A stretch of DNA of 64,000 nucleotides from Dehalococcoidia bacterium UBA2158 (GCA_002328185.1 DCWQ01000050.1:58307-122306), one strand, 5' to 3'. Counted from the first letter of the stretch, positions 42,438-51,602 are shown. Translations and numbers: made by a program. Notes: generated by a model not told the origin, from the sequence alone.

Positions 42438-43031
42438 ATGATCGACAATACGGACGCAGTAAAACTTCTGGACAGCAAGCGGGATGGCGCGGTGTTCGTG
42501 GCCACCATGAACGCCAACAACGTCAATTTCGGGCTGCCCACGATTACCTCCAACGAGAAGCTCGACTTTCCGGTCTCCGGCGCTATGAGCAAGGCTTCCA
42601 ACGTGGCCTTAGGCTTGGCTCTGGCCCAGCCCAACCGCAAGATCATGTGTCTAGACGGCGACGGCAGCCTGCTGATGAACCTGGGTTCCTTGGTGACCAT
42701 CAGCAACAAGGCTCCCAGGAACCTGGTTCACATCCTGTTCAACAACAAGGTCTACGCTGTCACCGGTGGCCAGCCTATCCCCGGCAGTGAAGACGTCGAC
42801 TGGGAAGACATGGCCAAATCGGCCGGTTACGCCAAGGTTTTTAGCTTCGATAACCTGGAAGACATGACCAACGGCATCGATGAAGCTCTGGCCGCCGTGG
42901 GCCCGGTGTTCATCCATCTGGTGGTCAAACCCGAGATCGAAAACACGCCCGTCCAGTTCCGCACCCCGGCCAAGCGGACCGTGCACACCGCCATCGCAGA
43001 CCTGCCCGAGACACTGGGCATCAAACGCTAG
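42438..43031 (+). CDS. TPP-dependent decarboxylase, beta (diphosphate-binding) subunit, ComE-like
   Basis: 197 residues. The TPP diphosphate/Mg motif is complete: CLDGDGSLLMNLGSL (GDGS about 73-76) through FNNKVYAVTGGQP (NN about 101). The VSGAMSKASNVALGLALAQ block precedes it. Together with 41903 it makes one active enzyme. A hairpin terminator follows at 43055. Confidence 0.85.
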   Translation: MIDNTDAVKLLDSKRDGAVFVATMNANNVNFGLPTITSNEKLDFPVSGAMSKASNVALGLALAQPNRKIMCLDGDGSLLMNLGSLVTISNKAPRNLVHILFNNKVYAVTGGQPIPGSEDVDWEDMAKSAGYAKVFSFDNLEDMTNGIDEALAAVGPVFIHLVVKPEIENTPVQFRTPAKRTVHTAIADLPETLGIKR

Positions 43032-43054
43032 GCGTCAAAGACCACAGCAGTTAT

Positions 43055-43089
43055 AAACCGGGGCAGCGTTAGTTCGTCTGCCCCGGTTT
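43055..43089 (+). terminator. Terminator-like hairpin after the TPP genes
   Basis: AAACCGGGGCAG (43055-43066) pairs perfectly with CTGCCCCGGTTT (43078-43089), 12 bp. Only a short U-rich tail follows (TATGTTT). It overlaps an upstream ATG at 43090, so that start is not used for the next gene. Confidence 0.65.
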
Positions 43090-43128
43090 ATGTTTGGGCC
43101 AAACACCAAGTTAAGGACGGCACGGCGT

Positions 43129-43440
43129 ATGCTAAGTGGAGGCATCTTCCCCCGGATCGTCGCGTATGCCGTGTTGGCGCTGGGGTTCTGGCTCTTGTTC
43201 CAGGCCTTCGAGAAATCCAACATACTAAGTGGGGTCATGGGCGGCCTTTTGATCATCGTGGGTATGTACTTGATGACCGGGGTTTGGAAGGACCTGTTCG
43301 CCAAGTTCGGTGCCGGCAATTATCGGATTCGCAAGGAGAACGACGCCAGTGACGACACTCTCAAGGACCGGATTGAAGGGGCCGGAGGAACCGGTGATTC
43401 CTTCGATGGAAGCGACGAAGGCAGTCAACTTCCACCGTAA
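43129..43440 (+). CDS. Small two-pass membrane protein, unknown function
   Basis: 103 residues from ATG 43129 (AAGGA 11 nt upstream). Two membrane segments (about 8-25 and 32-53; LSGVMGGLLIIVGMYLM) and an acidic Ser/Gly-rich cytoplasmic end (DDTLKDRIEGAGGTGDSF). Its 3' end overlaps the start of the next gene by 35 bp, suggesting translational coupling. Confidence 0.65.
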   Translation: MLSGGIFPRIVAYAVLALGFWLLFQAFEKSNILSGVMGGLLIIVGMYLMTGVWKDLFAKFGAGNYRIRKENDASDDTLKDRIEGAGGTGDSFDGSDEGSQLPP

Positions 43441-43975
43441 GGGCGCGTTGGTCGTTTCCACTTCATCGGCCTTGCGGGAATGGAGTCAGGTGTCGGAGCG
43501 TCGCGACCTGGACGTTGACCTGTCTGACTGCATGGACCGGGCCCCGGCTGTGGGCCTAGGCCTGGCGTTGGCTCAGCCCGAAGAAAAAATCTTGGTGCTG
43601 GACTGCGATTCCACGCTTCGGACCAACCTGGGAGGTCTGGCGACCATCGGTGAGTCCAACCCCGAGAACCTGGTCCATTTCGTGTTCGACGACGTCTCCA
43701 GTTCCTCCACCTCGGGCCTGCCCATCAAAGAGATGGACAACCTAGACCTGGTGCAGATCGCCGCAAGCTCCGGCTACGCCAAGACCTACGAATTCGACAG
43801 GCTAGAAGAGCTGCTGATCGGGCTGGAAGAGGTGATGCGCCAGACTGGCCCGGTGTTCGTCAGGGTGAAGGTTTTCCGAGACGGGATACAACTACCGTTC
43901 CCAGAGCGGTCCATGGCCGAAGGCTGGGCTGAAGTGCGGGAGAACCTTTCTTCGGATGAGGGAGAAGCCGAGTAG
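43406..43975 (+). CDS. Degenerate TPP beta-subunit-like protein without cofactor motif
   Basis: 189 residues from ATG 43406 (GGAGGAA about 15 nt upstream, so the start is not certain). It aligns by eye with the beta subunit at 42438: APAVGLGLALAQPEEKILVLD, then LRTNLGGLATIGESNPENLVHFVFDD and DLVQIAASSGYAKTYEFD. The GDGS motif reads CDST and the paired Asn (FNNK) reads FDDV, so TPP-Mg binding should be lost. It may be a structural or regulatory partner of the active pair. Confidence 0.75.
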   Translation: MEATKAVNFHRKGALVVSTSSALREWSQVSERRDLDVDLSDCMDRAPAVGLGLALAQPEEKILVLDCDSTLRTNLGGLATIGESNPENLVHFVFDDVSSSSTSGLPIKEMDNLDLVQIAASSGYAKTYEFDRLEELLIGLEEVMRQTGPVFVRVKVFRDGIQLPFPERSMAEGWAEVRENLSSDEGEAE

Positions 43976-43982
43976 TTAGGGT

Positions 43983-44744
43983 TTACTCGGCGTGGTCAGC
44001 CGACACGTTGGGGCGGACGACTATCTGGCTGGCAACGTTGTAGCCGATAGACACTTTGTCGTGCATGGTGGTGACTTCCATGACCCCCAGGTAAGGCGTG
44101 GCCTCTGCCACGCTGATCGGTTGTTCCGGCACGATCATTGAATCGGCCAGGAACTTTAGCAACTGGGAATTTTCTTCGGGAACTCTATCCACTACGTAAG
44201 ACTCGCCGGGCTTAGCCGTGTCCAGAGTCAGGGCATCGGGCGGCATCTTGGGTTCGCCGGTGCCGGGGATGGGCCGTCCGTAAGGCGAACGCTTGGGGTG
44301 GCCTAGGCGTTCCACCAGCTTTTCCTGAAAGTCCTGGGACATTCCGTGCTCCAGACGGTGGGCCTCATTGTGTGCCTGGTGCAACTCCATGCCCAGCAAC
44401 TTGACAACCAGCCACTCGGCCAGCCGGTGCCGGCGGGCTATGTCCTCTCCGCCTTCCAGTCCTTGTTTGGTCAACCTGATCCGCTTGTCGGGGCCGACAT
44501 CCACCAGGGTCTGCCGCTGCATCCGGCGAATCATGCCGGCCACGGATGGCACAGAGGTTCCCAGGCCTTCGGTCTCCGGCAGTTGGCGCAGGGTGTCGGT
44601 CAACTGGGTGATGGTTGGAGTCTCATCGTCTTCCCAGAGCTTATAAAGGCATAGGAGGTAATTCTCCGTTCCCGGAGACAGGCGCAAATCGCCGTCGATT
44701 GAATCGCCGTGCCCGTTGCCGTTCGGTTTTCTCGGTGGGGCCAT
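43983..44744 (-). CDS. DtxR/MntR-family metal-dependent repressor
   Basis: 253 residues. ATG 44744 has AAGGA 6-7 nt upstream, while ATG 44777 does not. Winged helix LSPGTENYLLCLYKLWEDDETPTITQLTD and VPSVAGMIRRMQRQTLVDV; metal/dimer domain ARRHRLAEWLVVKLLGMELHQAHNEAHRLEHGMS with the usual Glu/His ligands; C-terminal SH3-like FeoA domain. The adjoining Fe(III) importer suggests iron-dependent repression. A Gly/Asn/His-rich lead (PRKPNGNGHGDS) is unusual. Confidence 0.87.
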   Translation of the reverse strand: MAPPRKPNGNGHGDSIDGDLRLSPGTENYLLCLYKLWEDDETPTITQLTDTLRQLPETEGLGTSVPSVAGMIRRMQRQTLVDVGPDKRIRLTKQGLEGGEDIARRHRLAEWLVVKLLGMELHQAHNEAHRLEHGMSQDFQEKLVERLGHPKRSPYGRPIPGTGEPKMPPDALTLDTAKPGESYVVDRVPEENSQLLKFLADSMIVPEQPISVAEATPYLGVMEVTTMHDKVSIGYNVASQIVVRPNVSADHAE

Positions 44745-44871
44745 GGGTTTCCTTATATCACTTACCGCGCTCGACATGCACGGCCGGAATTACAGTGCGA
44801 TTGAGGGTTACTAAACCACCGCCGATGCTCACCGGAAAGATTCGCCCCAACCCTCGCACTCCAATTTTGAA

Positions 44872-46032
44872 TCAGTGGCCGTGGGCGCTACCAACGTGGG
44901 GCACAGCCACTAAGCGGTCTCCGATGAACGGCCGCAGATGGTGGCCGTCGCGGAGGCTTACGGATACGCTGGCGCCCAGGGCATATTCGGAGGTATGGGA
45001 GAGCAGACACCGGACCGTCGCGCCCGAGGGCAATTCAACCCGGTAGAGATAGAAGGCCCCACGGAACTCTCTCTCGACCACGACTCCGACACCGTCGTCG
45101 GAGGGCTGGCAGTCCAGGCAGTCCGGCCGGACCATTACTTCGATGTGACCGCCCCGGGCAGGATCAACGCCGTTGGAGTTCACGTGATCCAGGGCGCTCG
45201 ACTGCATCCCAGGCCAGGCAACAGACCCGACCTCGGTGTGCAGGGTGCCACTATCGTGATTCGCGGGCAGGAAATCCACCATGCCGATGAACTGGGCCAC
45301 GAACTTGGTGACCGGATGGTGGAAGATGGTCTCCGGGGAGGCGGTCTGTTCAACCTGGCCTTCGTTCATCACCGCAACCACGTCGCCAACGAATAGTGCT
45401 TCTTCCTGATCGTGGGTGACGAAAATGGCGGTGGCGTGGCTGGCCCTAAGGATGCCAAGGACGTCACGCCGGACCTGTTCCCGCAGTTTGGGATCCAGGT
45501 TGGAGAATGGTTCATCCAGCAGCAGGATCTCCGGCTGGGGGGCCAGGGCGCGTCCCAAGGCAACCCGCTGTTGCTGGCCACCGGACAGTTCGTGAGGCAT
45601 CCGATGCCGCTCCGCGGTCAGGCCGATGAGTTCTAGGACCTCGCTGACTCGTCCGTCGCGCTTCTGGCCTTTCGGCAAGCCGTAGGCGATGTTCTGTTCG
45701 ACGGACAGATGGGGGAACAGCGCGCCTTCTTGGAAAACCATGCCGACGCGGCGGCGTTCCGGAGGTGTGTTCCCGTTGGTTCCGTTAACTGTCTGGCCGC
45801 CGATGGATATGATGCCGTCGTCCGGCTCTTCAAACCCGGCTATGAGCCTGAGGGCGGTGGTTTTGCCGCAGCCGCTGGGGCCCAGCAAGGCCAGTATCTG
45901 GCCCTTGGGGATGCTGAGGTCGAGGCCGTCCACCGCTGCCACGGCGCCGAAGCGCTTCACCAGGCCCGTGCACTCTAGGGCGGGGGCTGCGGTATACCCG
46001 TTCTCAGACTTGTGCTGGTCCAGCAGTTTCAT
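44872..46032 (-). CDS. fbpC: Fe(III)-type ABC transporter ATPase (FbpC-like)
   Basis: 386 residues. Walker A GPSGCGKTT, LSGGQQQR signature, Walker B LLLDEPFSNLD, switch His in VTHDQEEAL. FVAQFIGMVDFLPANH starts the regulatory TOBE region, which ends the protein. Located divergent from the binding protein and permease genes (46430, 47449), it should energise the same iron importer. Related ATPases serve spermidine or phosphonates; the FbpA next door decides for iron. Confidence 0.85.
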   Translation of the reverse strand: MKLLDQHKSENGYTAAPALECTGLVKRFGAVAAVDGLDLSIPKGQILALLGPSGCGKTTALRLIAGFEEPDDGIISIGGQTVNGTNGNTPPERRRVGMVFQEGALFPHLSVEQNIAYGLPKGQKRDGRVSEVLELIGLTAERHRMPHELSGGQQQRVALGRALAPQPEILLLDEPFSNLDPKLREQVRRDVLGILRASHATAIFVTHDQEEALFVGDVVAVMNEGQVEQTASPETIFHHPVTKFVAQFIGMVDFLPANHDSGTLHTEVGSVAWPGMQSSALDHVNSNGVDPARGGHIEVMVRPDCLDCQPSDDGVGVVVEREFRGAFYLYRVELPSGATVRCLLSHTSEYALGASVSVSLRDGHHLRPFIGDRLVAVPHVGSAHGH

Positions 46033-46429
46033 CTAAGCCTTTGTCCTGTTGGTTACTCGCCCAAAACGACTTCAAAATTGAGCTTCTGCGAGTGTAGATA
46101 AGTGTAGACGTACCATCTAGCAATGTCAATGTATATTCCAAAATATTCGCCGTGCGAGATATCTCCAACCCCCGTACTTAATATTATGGCAAATACCTAC
46201 GTGGTGTTGCGAGACTGCAGGCTCACAAATCTTTAGATGTCAAGGCTTTAGTTTTTGGCTCATCGTGCCTGTTGTTCTAGACGACAGATATGATTTAGTT
46301 GACATCAAAGGGACGGCAATGTATTCTCTTAGCTGCTTTATCGTGCATGCTTCATTTATCAATTAATATACCTTTCATATCAAATCGTGGACTACCGATA
46401 ATTGGAAAACATCGGAGGCAACGAATCAA
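46033..46429. promoter_or_regulatory. AT-rich divergent promoter region of the iron importer
   Basis: 397 bp, no gene. Minus strand: TTGACA (46129-46124), 17 bp, TACACT (46106-46101) towards the ATPase, with TCTACACT repeated in tandem 10 bp further on. Plus strand: TTGACA (46299-46304), 17 bp, TATTCT (46322-46327) towards fbpA, which also has GGAGG before its start (46410-46420). No clear DtxR consensus palindrome was found. Confidence 0.65.
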
Positions 46430-47452
46430 ATGGACGCCAGCACACGAAAGCGAATCAAATTCTCGGGAATATTGGCCTTTCTGGTCTCAGCCGTATTCCT
46501 CACGGCCTGCGGCCCGGGCAACGACGCAGGCTCTCTCACGGTCTATTCAGGCCGTAGCGGAACCCTGGTAGCTCCGCTGATCGAGCGGTTCAAAGAAGAA
46601 ACCGGCATCGACGTACAGGTCAAGTACGCCGGCACGCCCCAACTCGCCGCAACCCTGTTGGAGGAGGGCGACAACTCCCCAGCCGACGTGTTCTACGCCC
46701 AAGACCCAGGCGGTCTTGGCGCCGTGTCGGCATTGCTGGCCACTCTCGAGGGCGAAGTGTTGACGATGGTGCCCCAATGGGCGGTCTCCGCCAAAAACGT
46801 TTGGGTCGGAGTCTCGGGACGCGCTCGGACCGTGGTCTACAACACAAAGTTACTGACCCCGGCCGACCTGCCCAATGACTTGACCGGATTCGCCGACCTC
46901 AAGTGGAAAGGCCGCATCGGCTGGGCGCCCACCAACGCCTCATTCCAGACCATGGTCACCGCCATGCGCTCGATATGGGGTGAGGAAAAGACGGTCCAGT
47001 GGCTCAAGGACATCCAGGCCAACGATCCCAAGGTCTACCCCAAGAACACTCCCATCGTCGCAGCGGCGGCGGCCGGCGAGATTGAAGTTGGTCTGGTCAA
47101 CCACTATTACCTCCACCGTTTTCTGGTCGAAGAAGGCGAATCCTTTGGGGCCCGCAACTTCCACCCTTCCGCCGGAGGGCCGGGAGCCATCGTGATGGTC
47201 TCCGGAGTCGGGATCCTTTCTTCGTCGGACAACAAGGACAACGGCCAGCGGTTCGTCGATTTCCTGCTGTCAGAAGAATCTCAGCGGTACTTCGTAGAGG
47301 AGACATTCGAATACCCGTTGGCCGCCGGCATACCGGTGGCTGACGGAGTGACCCCATTGTCCGAGGTCAACAACCCAGACCTTTCCTCTGCGGCCCTCTC
47401 TGATTTAGAGGGCACTCAGGCCCTGCTCCGTGAGGCGGGCGTCATCCCGTGA
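46430..47452 (+). CDS. fbpA: Fe(III) ABC transporter substrate-binding lipoprotein
   Basis: 340 residues. Signal peptide with lipobox FLTAC (Cys27). Family core: LTVYSGRSGTLVAPLIERF, SPADVFYAQDPGGLGA and the iron-binding Tyr pair in VGLVNHYYLHRF (about 222-229). The mature protein binds ferric iron outside the membrane. Its stop overlaps the permease start (GTGA). Confidence 0.9.
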   Translation: MDASTRKRIKFSGILAFLVSAVFLTACGPGNDAGSLTVYSGRSGTLVAPLIERFKEETGIDVQVKYAGTPQLAATLLEEGDNSPADVFYAQDPGGLGAVSALLATLEGEVLTMVPQWAVSAKNVWVGVSGRARTVVYNTKLLTPADLPNDLTGFADLKWKGRIGWAPTNASFQTMVTAMRSIWGEEKTVQWLKDIQANDPKVYPKNTPIVAAAAAGEIEVGLVNHYYLHRFLVEEGESFGARNFHPSAGGPGAIVMVSGVGILSSSDNKDNGQRFVDFLLSEESQRYFVEETFEYPLAAGIPVADGVTPLSEVNNPDLSSAALSDLEGTQALLREAGVIP

Positions 47453-49062
47453 GCGTAAACTTGGTGACGCCGGCCGGGCTGAGGTCGTTGGCCGGAGGGA
47501 AAACCGTTCCCCCGGCGATGATCTGGGTTCCTGCGTTGGCCATTGGAGCAGTCTTGCTGCTGCCGTTGGTGTACCTGGTGGTACGAACCTTCGACGCCGG
47601 GGGTGACGCCTGGGACCTACTCTTCCGCCAACGGGTGTTGAGTATACTGGGCCGGACCGTGGTATTGGTAGTCACAGTCACTGGGTCCTCAGTCATCCTG
47701 GCCCTCCCTCTTGCGTGGCTGACTGCCCGCACCGACCTGCCTATGCGCCGCGCCTGGGTGGTGCTGTCGGCGCTGCCCTTGGTGATACCCAGCTACGTGG
47801 CCGGGTTCATCGTGGTCGCCGCGCTGGGCCCAAAGGGCATGCTCCAGGGAGCCCTGGACGGCCCATTCAGCATCGACCGGTTACCCGACATCCACGGCTA
47901 TGCCGGGGCGCTGCTGACCCTCACATTCCTAAGTTTTCCCTATGTTGTGCTCACAGTTCGGGCCGCCTTGCTGAGAATCGACCCTGCCATGGAAGAATCA
48001 TCACGGGGTCTGGGCCGCGGCAATTGGTCCACGTTCTTCTTTGTGACCCTGCCACTGCTTCGTCCGGGCATCGCTGCCGGTGGGCTGTTGGTGGCACTTT
48101 ACACCCTCTCTGACTTCGGGGCGGTCTCTCTTTTGAGATATGAGACCTTCACCTGGGCCATCTTTGTCCAGTACGAGTCAGCATTGGACCGGACACTGGG
48201 CGCGGGGTTGTCTCTGTCATTGGTGGTGCTGGCCTTGGCAGTGATTGGGGTGGAACTGGTCAGTCGAGGCCGGGCCCGCTATTACAGCAGTTCATCATCC
48301 GCTTCCCGCCCCCCATCAACGGTCCGCCTGGGCCGCTGGAAATGGCCTGCGGTGGCTTTCTGCTCGACTGTCGTAGCCGTTTCCTTAGCTGCTCCCATGT
48401 CAATATTGGGCTATTGGACCACCCGAGGGATCAACGCCGGCGAGCCCCTGAACCTGGTCTGGGAAGCGGTGGGCAACTCGGTCTACATCGCGGCATTGGC
48501 GGCCACGGCGGCGGTTGTGGCCTCCCTGCCCGCGGCGGCGCTCTCGGTACGCTATCCCGGCATCTTCAGCGGGTTGTTGGAACGGCTCAGTTACATCGGT
48601 TTTGCCCTGCCGGGCATCGCCATCGCGCTAGCTCTGGTCTTCTTCGGGGCCAGGTACGCGCCGCCGCTATACCAGACCACCGGGCTGCTGTTGCTGGCCT
48701 ACGTTGTGCTCTACCTGTCGCCAGCCTTGGGAGCCGTGCGCACGTCTCTATTGCAGATCAGCCCACGGATAGAAGAAGCAGCCCGAGGACTGGGCAACAG
48801 TCCTCTGCGCGCTTTTTCATCAGTGACCCTGCCGGTGGCGAGGCCAGGGTTGTTGGCCGGATGGGCCCTGGTTTTCCTGCTGGTGATGAAAGAACTGCCC
48901 GCCACGCTGATCCTGAGTCCCATCGGCTTCAACACCTTGGCCACCTCCATCTGGTCGGCCGCCTCTGAGGCATTCTTCGCCAGGGCGGCTTTGCCGGCAT
49001 TGCTGCTCATCGCCGCATCGGCGGTCCCGCTGGCTTTCCTCATGCTCCGCGAACGCCGGTAG
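47449..49062 (+). CDS. fbpB: Fe(III) ABC transporter permease, two fused modules (FbpB-like)
   Basis: 537 residues with about 12 membrane segments in two homologous halves. Each half has the EAA coupling loop: MEESSRGLGRGNWSTFFFVTLPLLRPG (first) and IEEAARGLGNSPLRAFSSVTLPVARPG (second). Starts at GTG 47449, overlapping fbpA by 4 bp, so translation is coupled. Completes the importer with fbpA and fbpC. Confidence 0.92.
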   Translation: MSVNLVTPAGLRSLAGGKTVPPAMIWVPALAIGAVLLLPLVYLVVRTFDAGGDAWDLLFRQRVLSILGRTVVLVVTVTGSSVILALPLAWLTARTDLPMRRAWVVLSALPLVIPSYVAGFIVVAALGPKGMLQGALDGPFSIDRLPDIHGYAGALLTLTFLSFPYVVLTVRAALLRIDPAMEESSRGLGRGNWSTFFFVTLPLLRPGIAAGGLLVALYTLSDFGAVSLLRYETFTWAIFVQYESALDRTLGAGLSLSLVVLALAVIGVELVSRGRARYYSSSSSASRPPSTVRLGRWKWPAVAFCSTVVAVSLAAPMSILGYWTTRGINAGEPLNLVWEAVGNSVYIAALAATAAVVASLPAAALSVRYPGIFSGLLERLSYIGFALPGIAIALALVFFGARYAPPLYQTTGLLLLAYVVLYLSPALGAVRTSLLQISPRIEEAARGLGNSPLRAFSSVTLPVARPGLLAGWALVFLLVMKELPATLILSPIGFNTLATSIWSAASEAFFARAALPALLLIAASAVPLAFLMLRERR

Positions 49063-49135
49063 GATATAATCTAGCGGCCCGGCCAGGCTCTACCGATCGG
49101 CCGGTCAATCGTATTCGCTGATTTGGAGTAGTGCG

Positions 49136-50422
49136 TTGCCTCAGGACAACAACACCCTTAGGGTTCTCTTGCCCCGCAAACTGATCGACGGAGTTGGCGA
49201 CAAAGCACAAGAAGGCATGGCCGTTGCCGTCCAAGGTAACACCATCAGGTGGGTCGGCCCGGCTTCTGAGGCCGAGAGTCTGGACAGCAACGGGGCCCAT
49301 CGAGAGACCTTGGAATTCCCCGGCAGCACCCTGCTGGCGGGGATGTTCGATATCCATACCCACACCAACATGCCCGGAGACGGCCGGACCGGCGAGCAGG
49401 TCAATGATGACGACAACGACGAAGTGCGCCTACTTCGGTCTGCCCGCAATGCCACCGCGGCAGTTGCCTCAGGAATCACTACAATGTGCGACTGCGGCTC
49501 ATGGAACCGCAACGGCTTCGCGCTAAAAGAAGGTCTGGCCGAAGGCATAGTTGAAGGCCCAAGAGTGCTTGTCTCCGGGCCGCCCTTGACCGTGACTGGC
49601 GGCCATCTCTGGTACATGGGAGGTGAGGCCGACGGCGTTGACGCGGTGCGTTCCCGGGTGCGCGACATGGTCAAACAAGGGGCCGATTTCATCAAGATTG
49701 CCGCCTCAGGTGGCAGCACTTCGACTAGCGACCCCTACCGGGCGGCCTACTCTCTCACCGAATTGACGTCCATCGTGGACGAGGCCCACAATCGGAACCG
49801 ACCTGTTCTCGCCCACTGCCGCTGCACAGACGCCATCAACATGGCCCTCGACGCGGGTGTCGACGCCATCTTGCACTGCGCCTTCTACGACAACGATGGC
49901 TCCTACCGGTTCGACCAGAAGACCGCCGACCGCTTGGCGGCCTCCGAAGTATGGCTGAACCCAACCATGGGTCTTGGGAACGCCAACCGGGAGCGGCTGG
50001 CCAAGATTCAGGGCGAACGAGCGCTGACACCCGAAGAAGAGGACAGGCTCGAACGGTCCACCGTATCCGGCGCGAACTCACTGGCTCAGTTCAGCGCCCT
50101 AGTTAAGGCCGGCGTGAAGCTGGTTGGAGGCTCCGATTGTGGCTGGAGCTACTATCCCTTCGGCGATTTCCAGTCTGAGATCATGTCCCTCCACGCCGCC
50201 GGATTATCCCGCATCGACGCCATTCATGCCGGCACCCGCAGCCCCGCGGCGGCCTTGGGCATCATCGATTCCATCGGTACCGTCGAGGCTGGTAAAGAGG
50301 CCGACCTGCTGGTGGTCGACGGCGACCCCAGCGCTGACCTGGAATGCCTGAGGGATCTTGCGGCCGTATTCAAAGGTGGAACCAGAGTGACCACAACCAA
50401 AGAAAGGGCTAGTCTGGGCTAA
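49136..50422 (+). CDS. Amidohydrolase-superfamily enzyme
   Basis: 428 residues from TTG 49136 (TTGGAG 9 nt upstream). Metal ligands: HTHT after MFDI, then DFIKIAASGGS whose Lys may be carboxylated, VLAHCRC and AILHCAF His residues, and Asp in VGGSDCGW. The C-terminal IDSIGTVEAGKEADLLVVDGDP is the family end. Prolidase/imidazolone-propionase-like; substrate unknown. The downstream unknown gene begins 6 bp on. Confidence 0.88.
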   Translation: MPQDNNTLRVLLPRKLIDGVGDKAQEGMAVAVQGNTIRWVGPASEAESLDSNGAHRETLEFPGSTLLAGMFDIHTHTNMPGDGRTGEQVNDDDNDEVRLLRSARNATAAVASGITTMCDCGSWNRNGFALKEGLAEGIVEGPRVLVSGPPLTVTGGHLWYMGGEADGVDAVRSRVRDMVKQGADFIKIAASGGSTSTSDPYRAAYSLTELTSIVDEAHNRNRPVLAHCRCTDAINMALDAGVDAILHCAFYDNDGSYRFDQKTADRLAASEVWLNPTMGLGNANRERLAKIQGERALTPEEEDRLERSTVSGANSLAQFSALVKAGVKLVGGSDCGWSYYPFGDFQSEIMSLHAAGLSRIDAIHAGTRSPAAALGIIDSIGTVEAGKEADLLVVDGDPSADLECLRDLAAVFKGGTRVTTTKERASLG

Positions 50423-50427
50423 CTGTC

Positions 50428-50802
50428 ATGCACCATTGGGAGAAGGGTGGGTCCATCAGCATCGGCTGGCCGGACCATGACATCCCGGAGCGGGAATACA
50501 CCATCGTCGAAGTCGATCGGCTCGGCCAGGTTTTCCGCAGCCGGGTCACCGACGGCAAGAAAGAGGGCGGATTCCTGGTGGTCTTCGACTGCCCGGAGGT
50601 GGTCCTGAAAATGCTGGCCGAGCAGGCAACCAGCCGCCTGGGTTTCAAGGTGATCGTGTCCAATCTGCGGTGCAGCATCGAGGGCACGGTACTCCGCAGT
50701 TTCGACTACGAATGGTATCGCACTCCAGAATTCGCCGACCGCCCCAGCGACCTGGCCCGGACCATCGCCGAGACCCTTGATGAGATGCGGGGTTCGGGCT
50801 GA
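50428..50802 (+). CDS. Conserved-looking small protein, unknown function
   Basis: 124 residues, soluble, mixed composition, rich in charged residues with one Cys in FDCPEVV and one in NLRCSIEG. Starts MHHWEKGGSISIGWPDHD. It follows the amidohydrolase by 6 bp and so probably belongs to its operon. No motif recognised. Confidence 0.55.
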   Translation: MHHWEKGGSISIGWPDHDIPEREYTIVEVDRLGQVFRSRVTDGKKEGGFLVVFDCPEVVLKMLAEQATSRLGFKVIVSNLRCSIEGTVLRSFDYEWYRTPEFADRPSDLARTIAETLDEMRGSG

Positions 50803-50815
50803 GCGCGTTTTCCGA

Positions 50816-50844
50816 TGGACTAACCCTAGAGTAGAATGTATCAT
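50816..50844 (+). promoter_or_regulatory. Promoter of cupin 1
   Basis: TGGACT (50816-50821), 17 bp, TATCAT (50839-50844). The same boxes with the same spacing occur before cupin 2 (51603). A CCCGCC/GGCGGG hairpin (50862-50876) precedes the ribosome site. Confidence 0.6.
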
Positions 50845-50895
50845 TATGTACAGTAGATTTGCCCGCCTAAGGCGGGTCAGCAGCAGGAGAAAATC

Positions 50896-51279
50896 ATGAA
50901 GAAAGTAACTATGGGTAGCGTGCCCAGGATCAAAGCCGAGATGAATGCTCTGGGGTCCGGCGGTCTGATGACTGGCACCCAGGTCTGGCGCGAGCCAATC
51001 TTGGACCCGGCAGATAGCAGCAATTTCAACTGCGCCATCGTGGCCTTCGATGCCGGCTCACGGAACAAGTTCCACAAGCACTCGGGAGACCAGATCCTGA
51101 TCATCACTGAAGGCACGGGTAGTGTCGCTAGCGATTCCGAGTCCCTGACGGTAACCAAAGGTGACGTGATTCTTATCCCCGCCGGCGAGAACCACTGGCA
51201 CGGCGCCCCAGACGCCACGTCCATGGCCCACATCACCATCACGGTGAATGGCAGCCAAACCGAACAAACCGAAGCCTAG
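50896..51279 (+). CDS. Cupin-domain protein, copy 1
   Basis: 127 residues, single small beta-barrel. AGCAGGAG is 6 nt upstream. Cupin motif 1: FDAGSRNKFHKHSGDQILIITEG (His pair and Gln/Asp); motif 2: PAGENHWHGAPD. Probably binds a metal; function may be isomerase, dioxygenase or sensor. Tandem duplicate of the gene at 51683, including its promoter, hairpin and terminator. Confidence 0.87.
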   Translation: MKKVTMGSVPRIKAEMNALGSGGLMTGTQVWREPILDPADSSNFNCAIVAFDAGSRNKFHKHSGDQILIITEGTGSVASDSESLTVTKGDVILIPAGENHWHGAPDATSMAHITITVNGSQTEQTEA

Positions 51280-51309
51280 GGCCCGGCCTCTTCGGCCAGG
51301 CAGCGGAAA

Positions 51310-51348
51310 AAAGAGTCCCGGAGACTTTTGTGGTCTCCGGGACTCTTT
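51310..51348 (+). terminator. Intrinsic terminator of cupin 1
   Basis: AAAGAGTCCCGGAGAC (51310-51325) pairs perfectly over 16 bp with its complement (51333-51348). Confidence 0.85.
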
Positions 51349-51602
51349 GTATTAGATTAGTGCGACGTAAGGGCGGGTTTCTAACCCGTCCATTCAGGCA
51401 CGGGACCTTGTCAAGCGGAGAAAGGCTGGCCTCTTTTCAGTGTGTGACGCTTCGCCGAGAGGGCAATTGCGAAGCAGGGCGGGTTGGAAACCCACGCCTA
51501 CGCGGGCAGACCACCCAACATCCGGTTTTCAGCTTTCATCAATCCGGCGAAGGCCGGAATCCATGCTGGCTGGGTGAGTCAAGAATCATGTTTAAGTACC
51601 CG
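51349..51602. repeat. Repeat-rich spacer between the cupin copies
   Basis: Contains GGGCGGGTTTCTAACCCG (palindromic, near 51371), GGCGGGTTGGAAACCC (near 51479) and AATCCGGCGAAGGCCGGA (near 51540). GCGGGTTTCTAACCC recurs at about 52153, after cupin 2. No supported ORF. Confidence 0.55.

Noticed and set aside
43090..43128. Upstream ATG (43090) for the small membrane protein
   Set aside because: It falls at the foot of the preceding terminator hairpin and has no ribosome site; ATG 43129 has AAGGA upstream.
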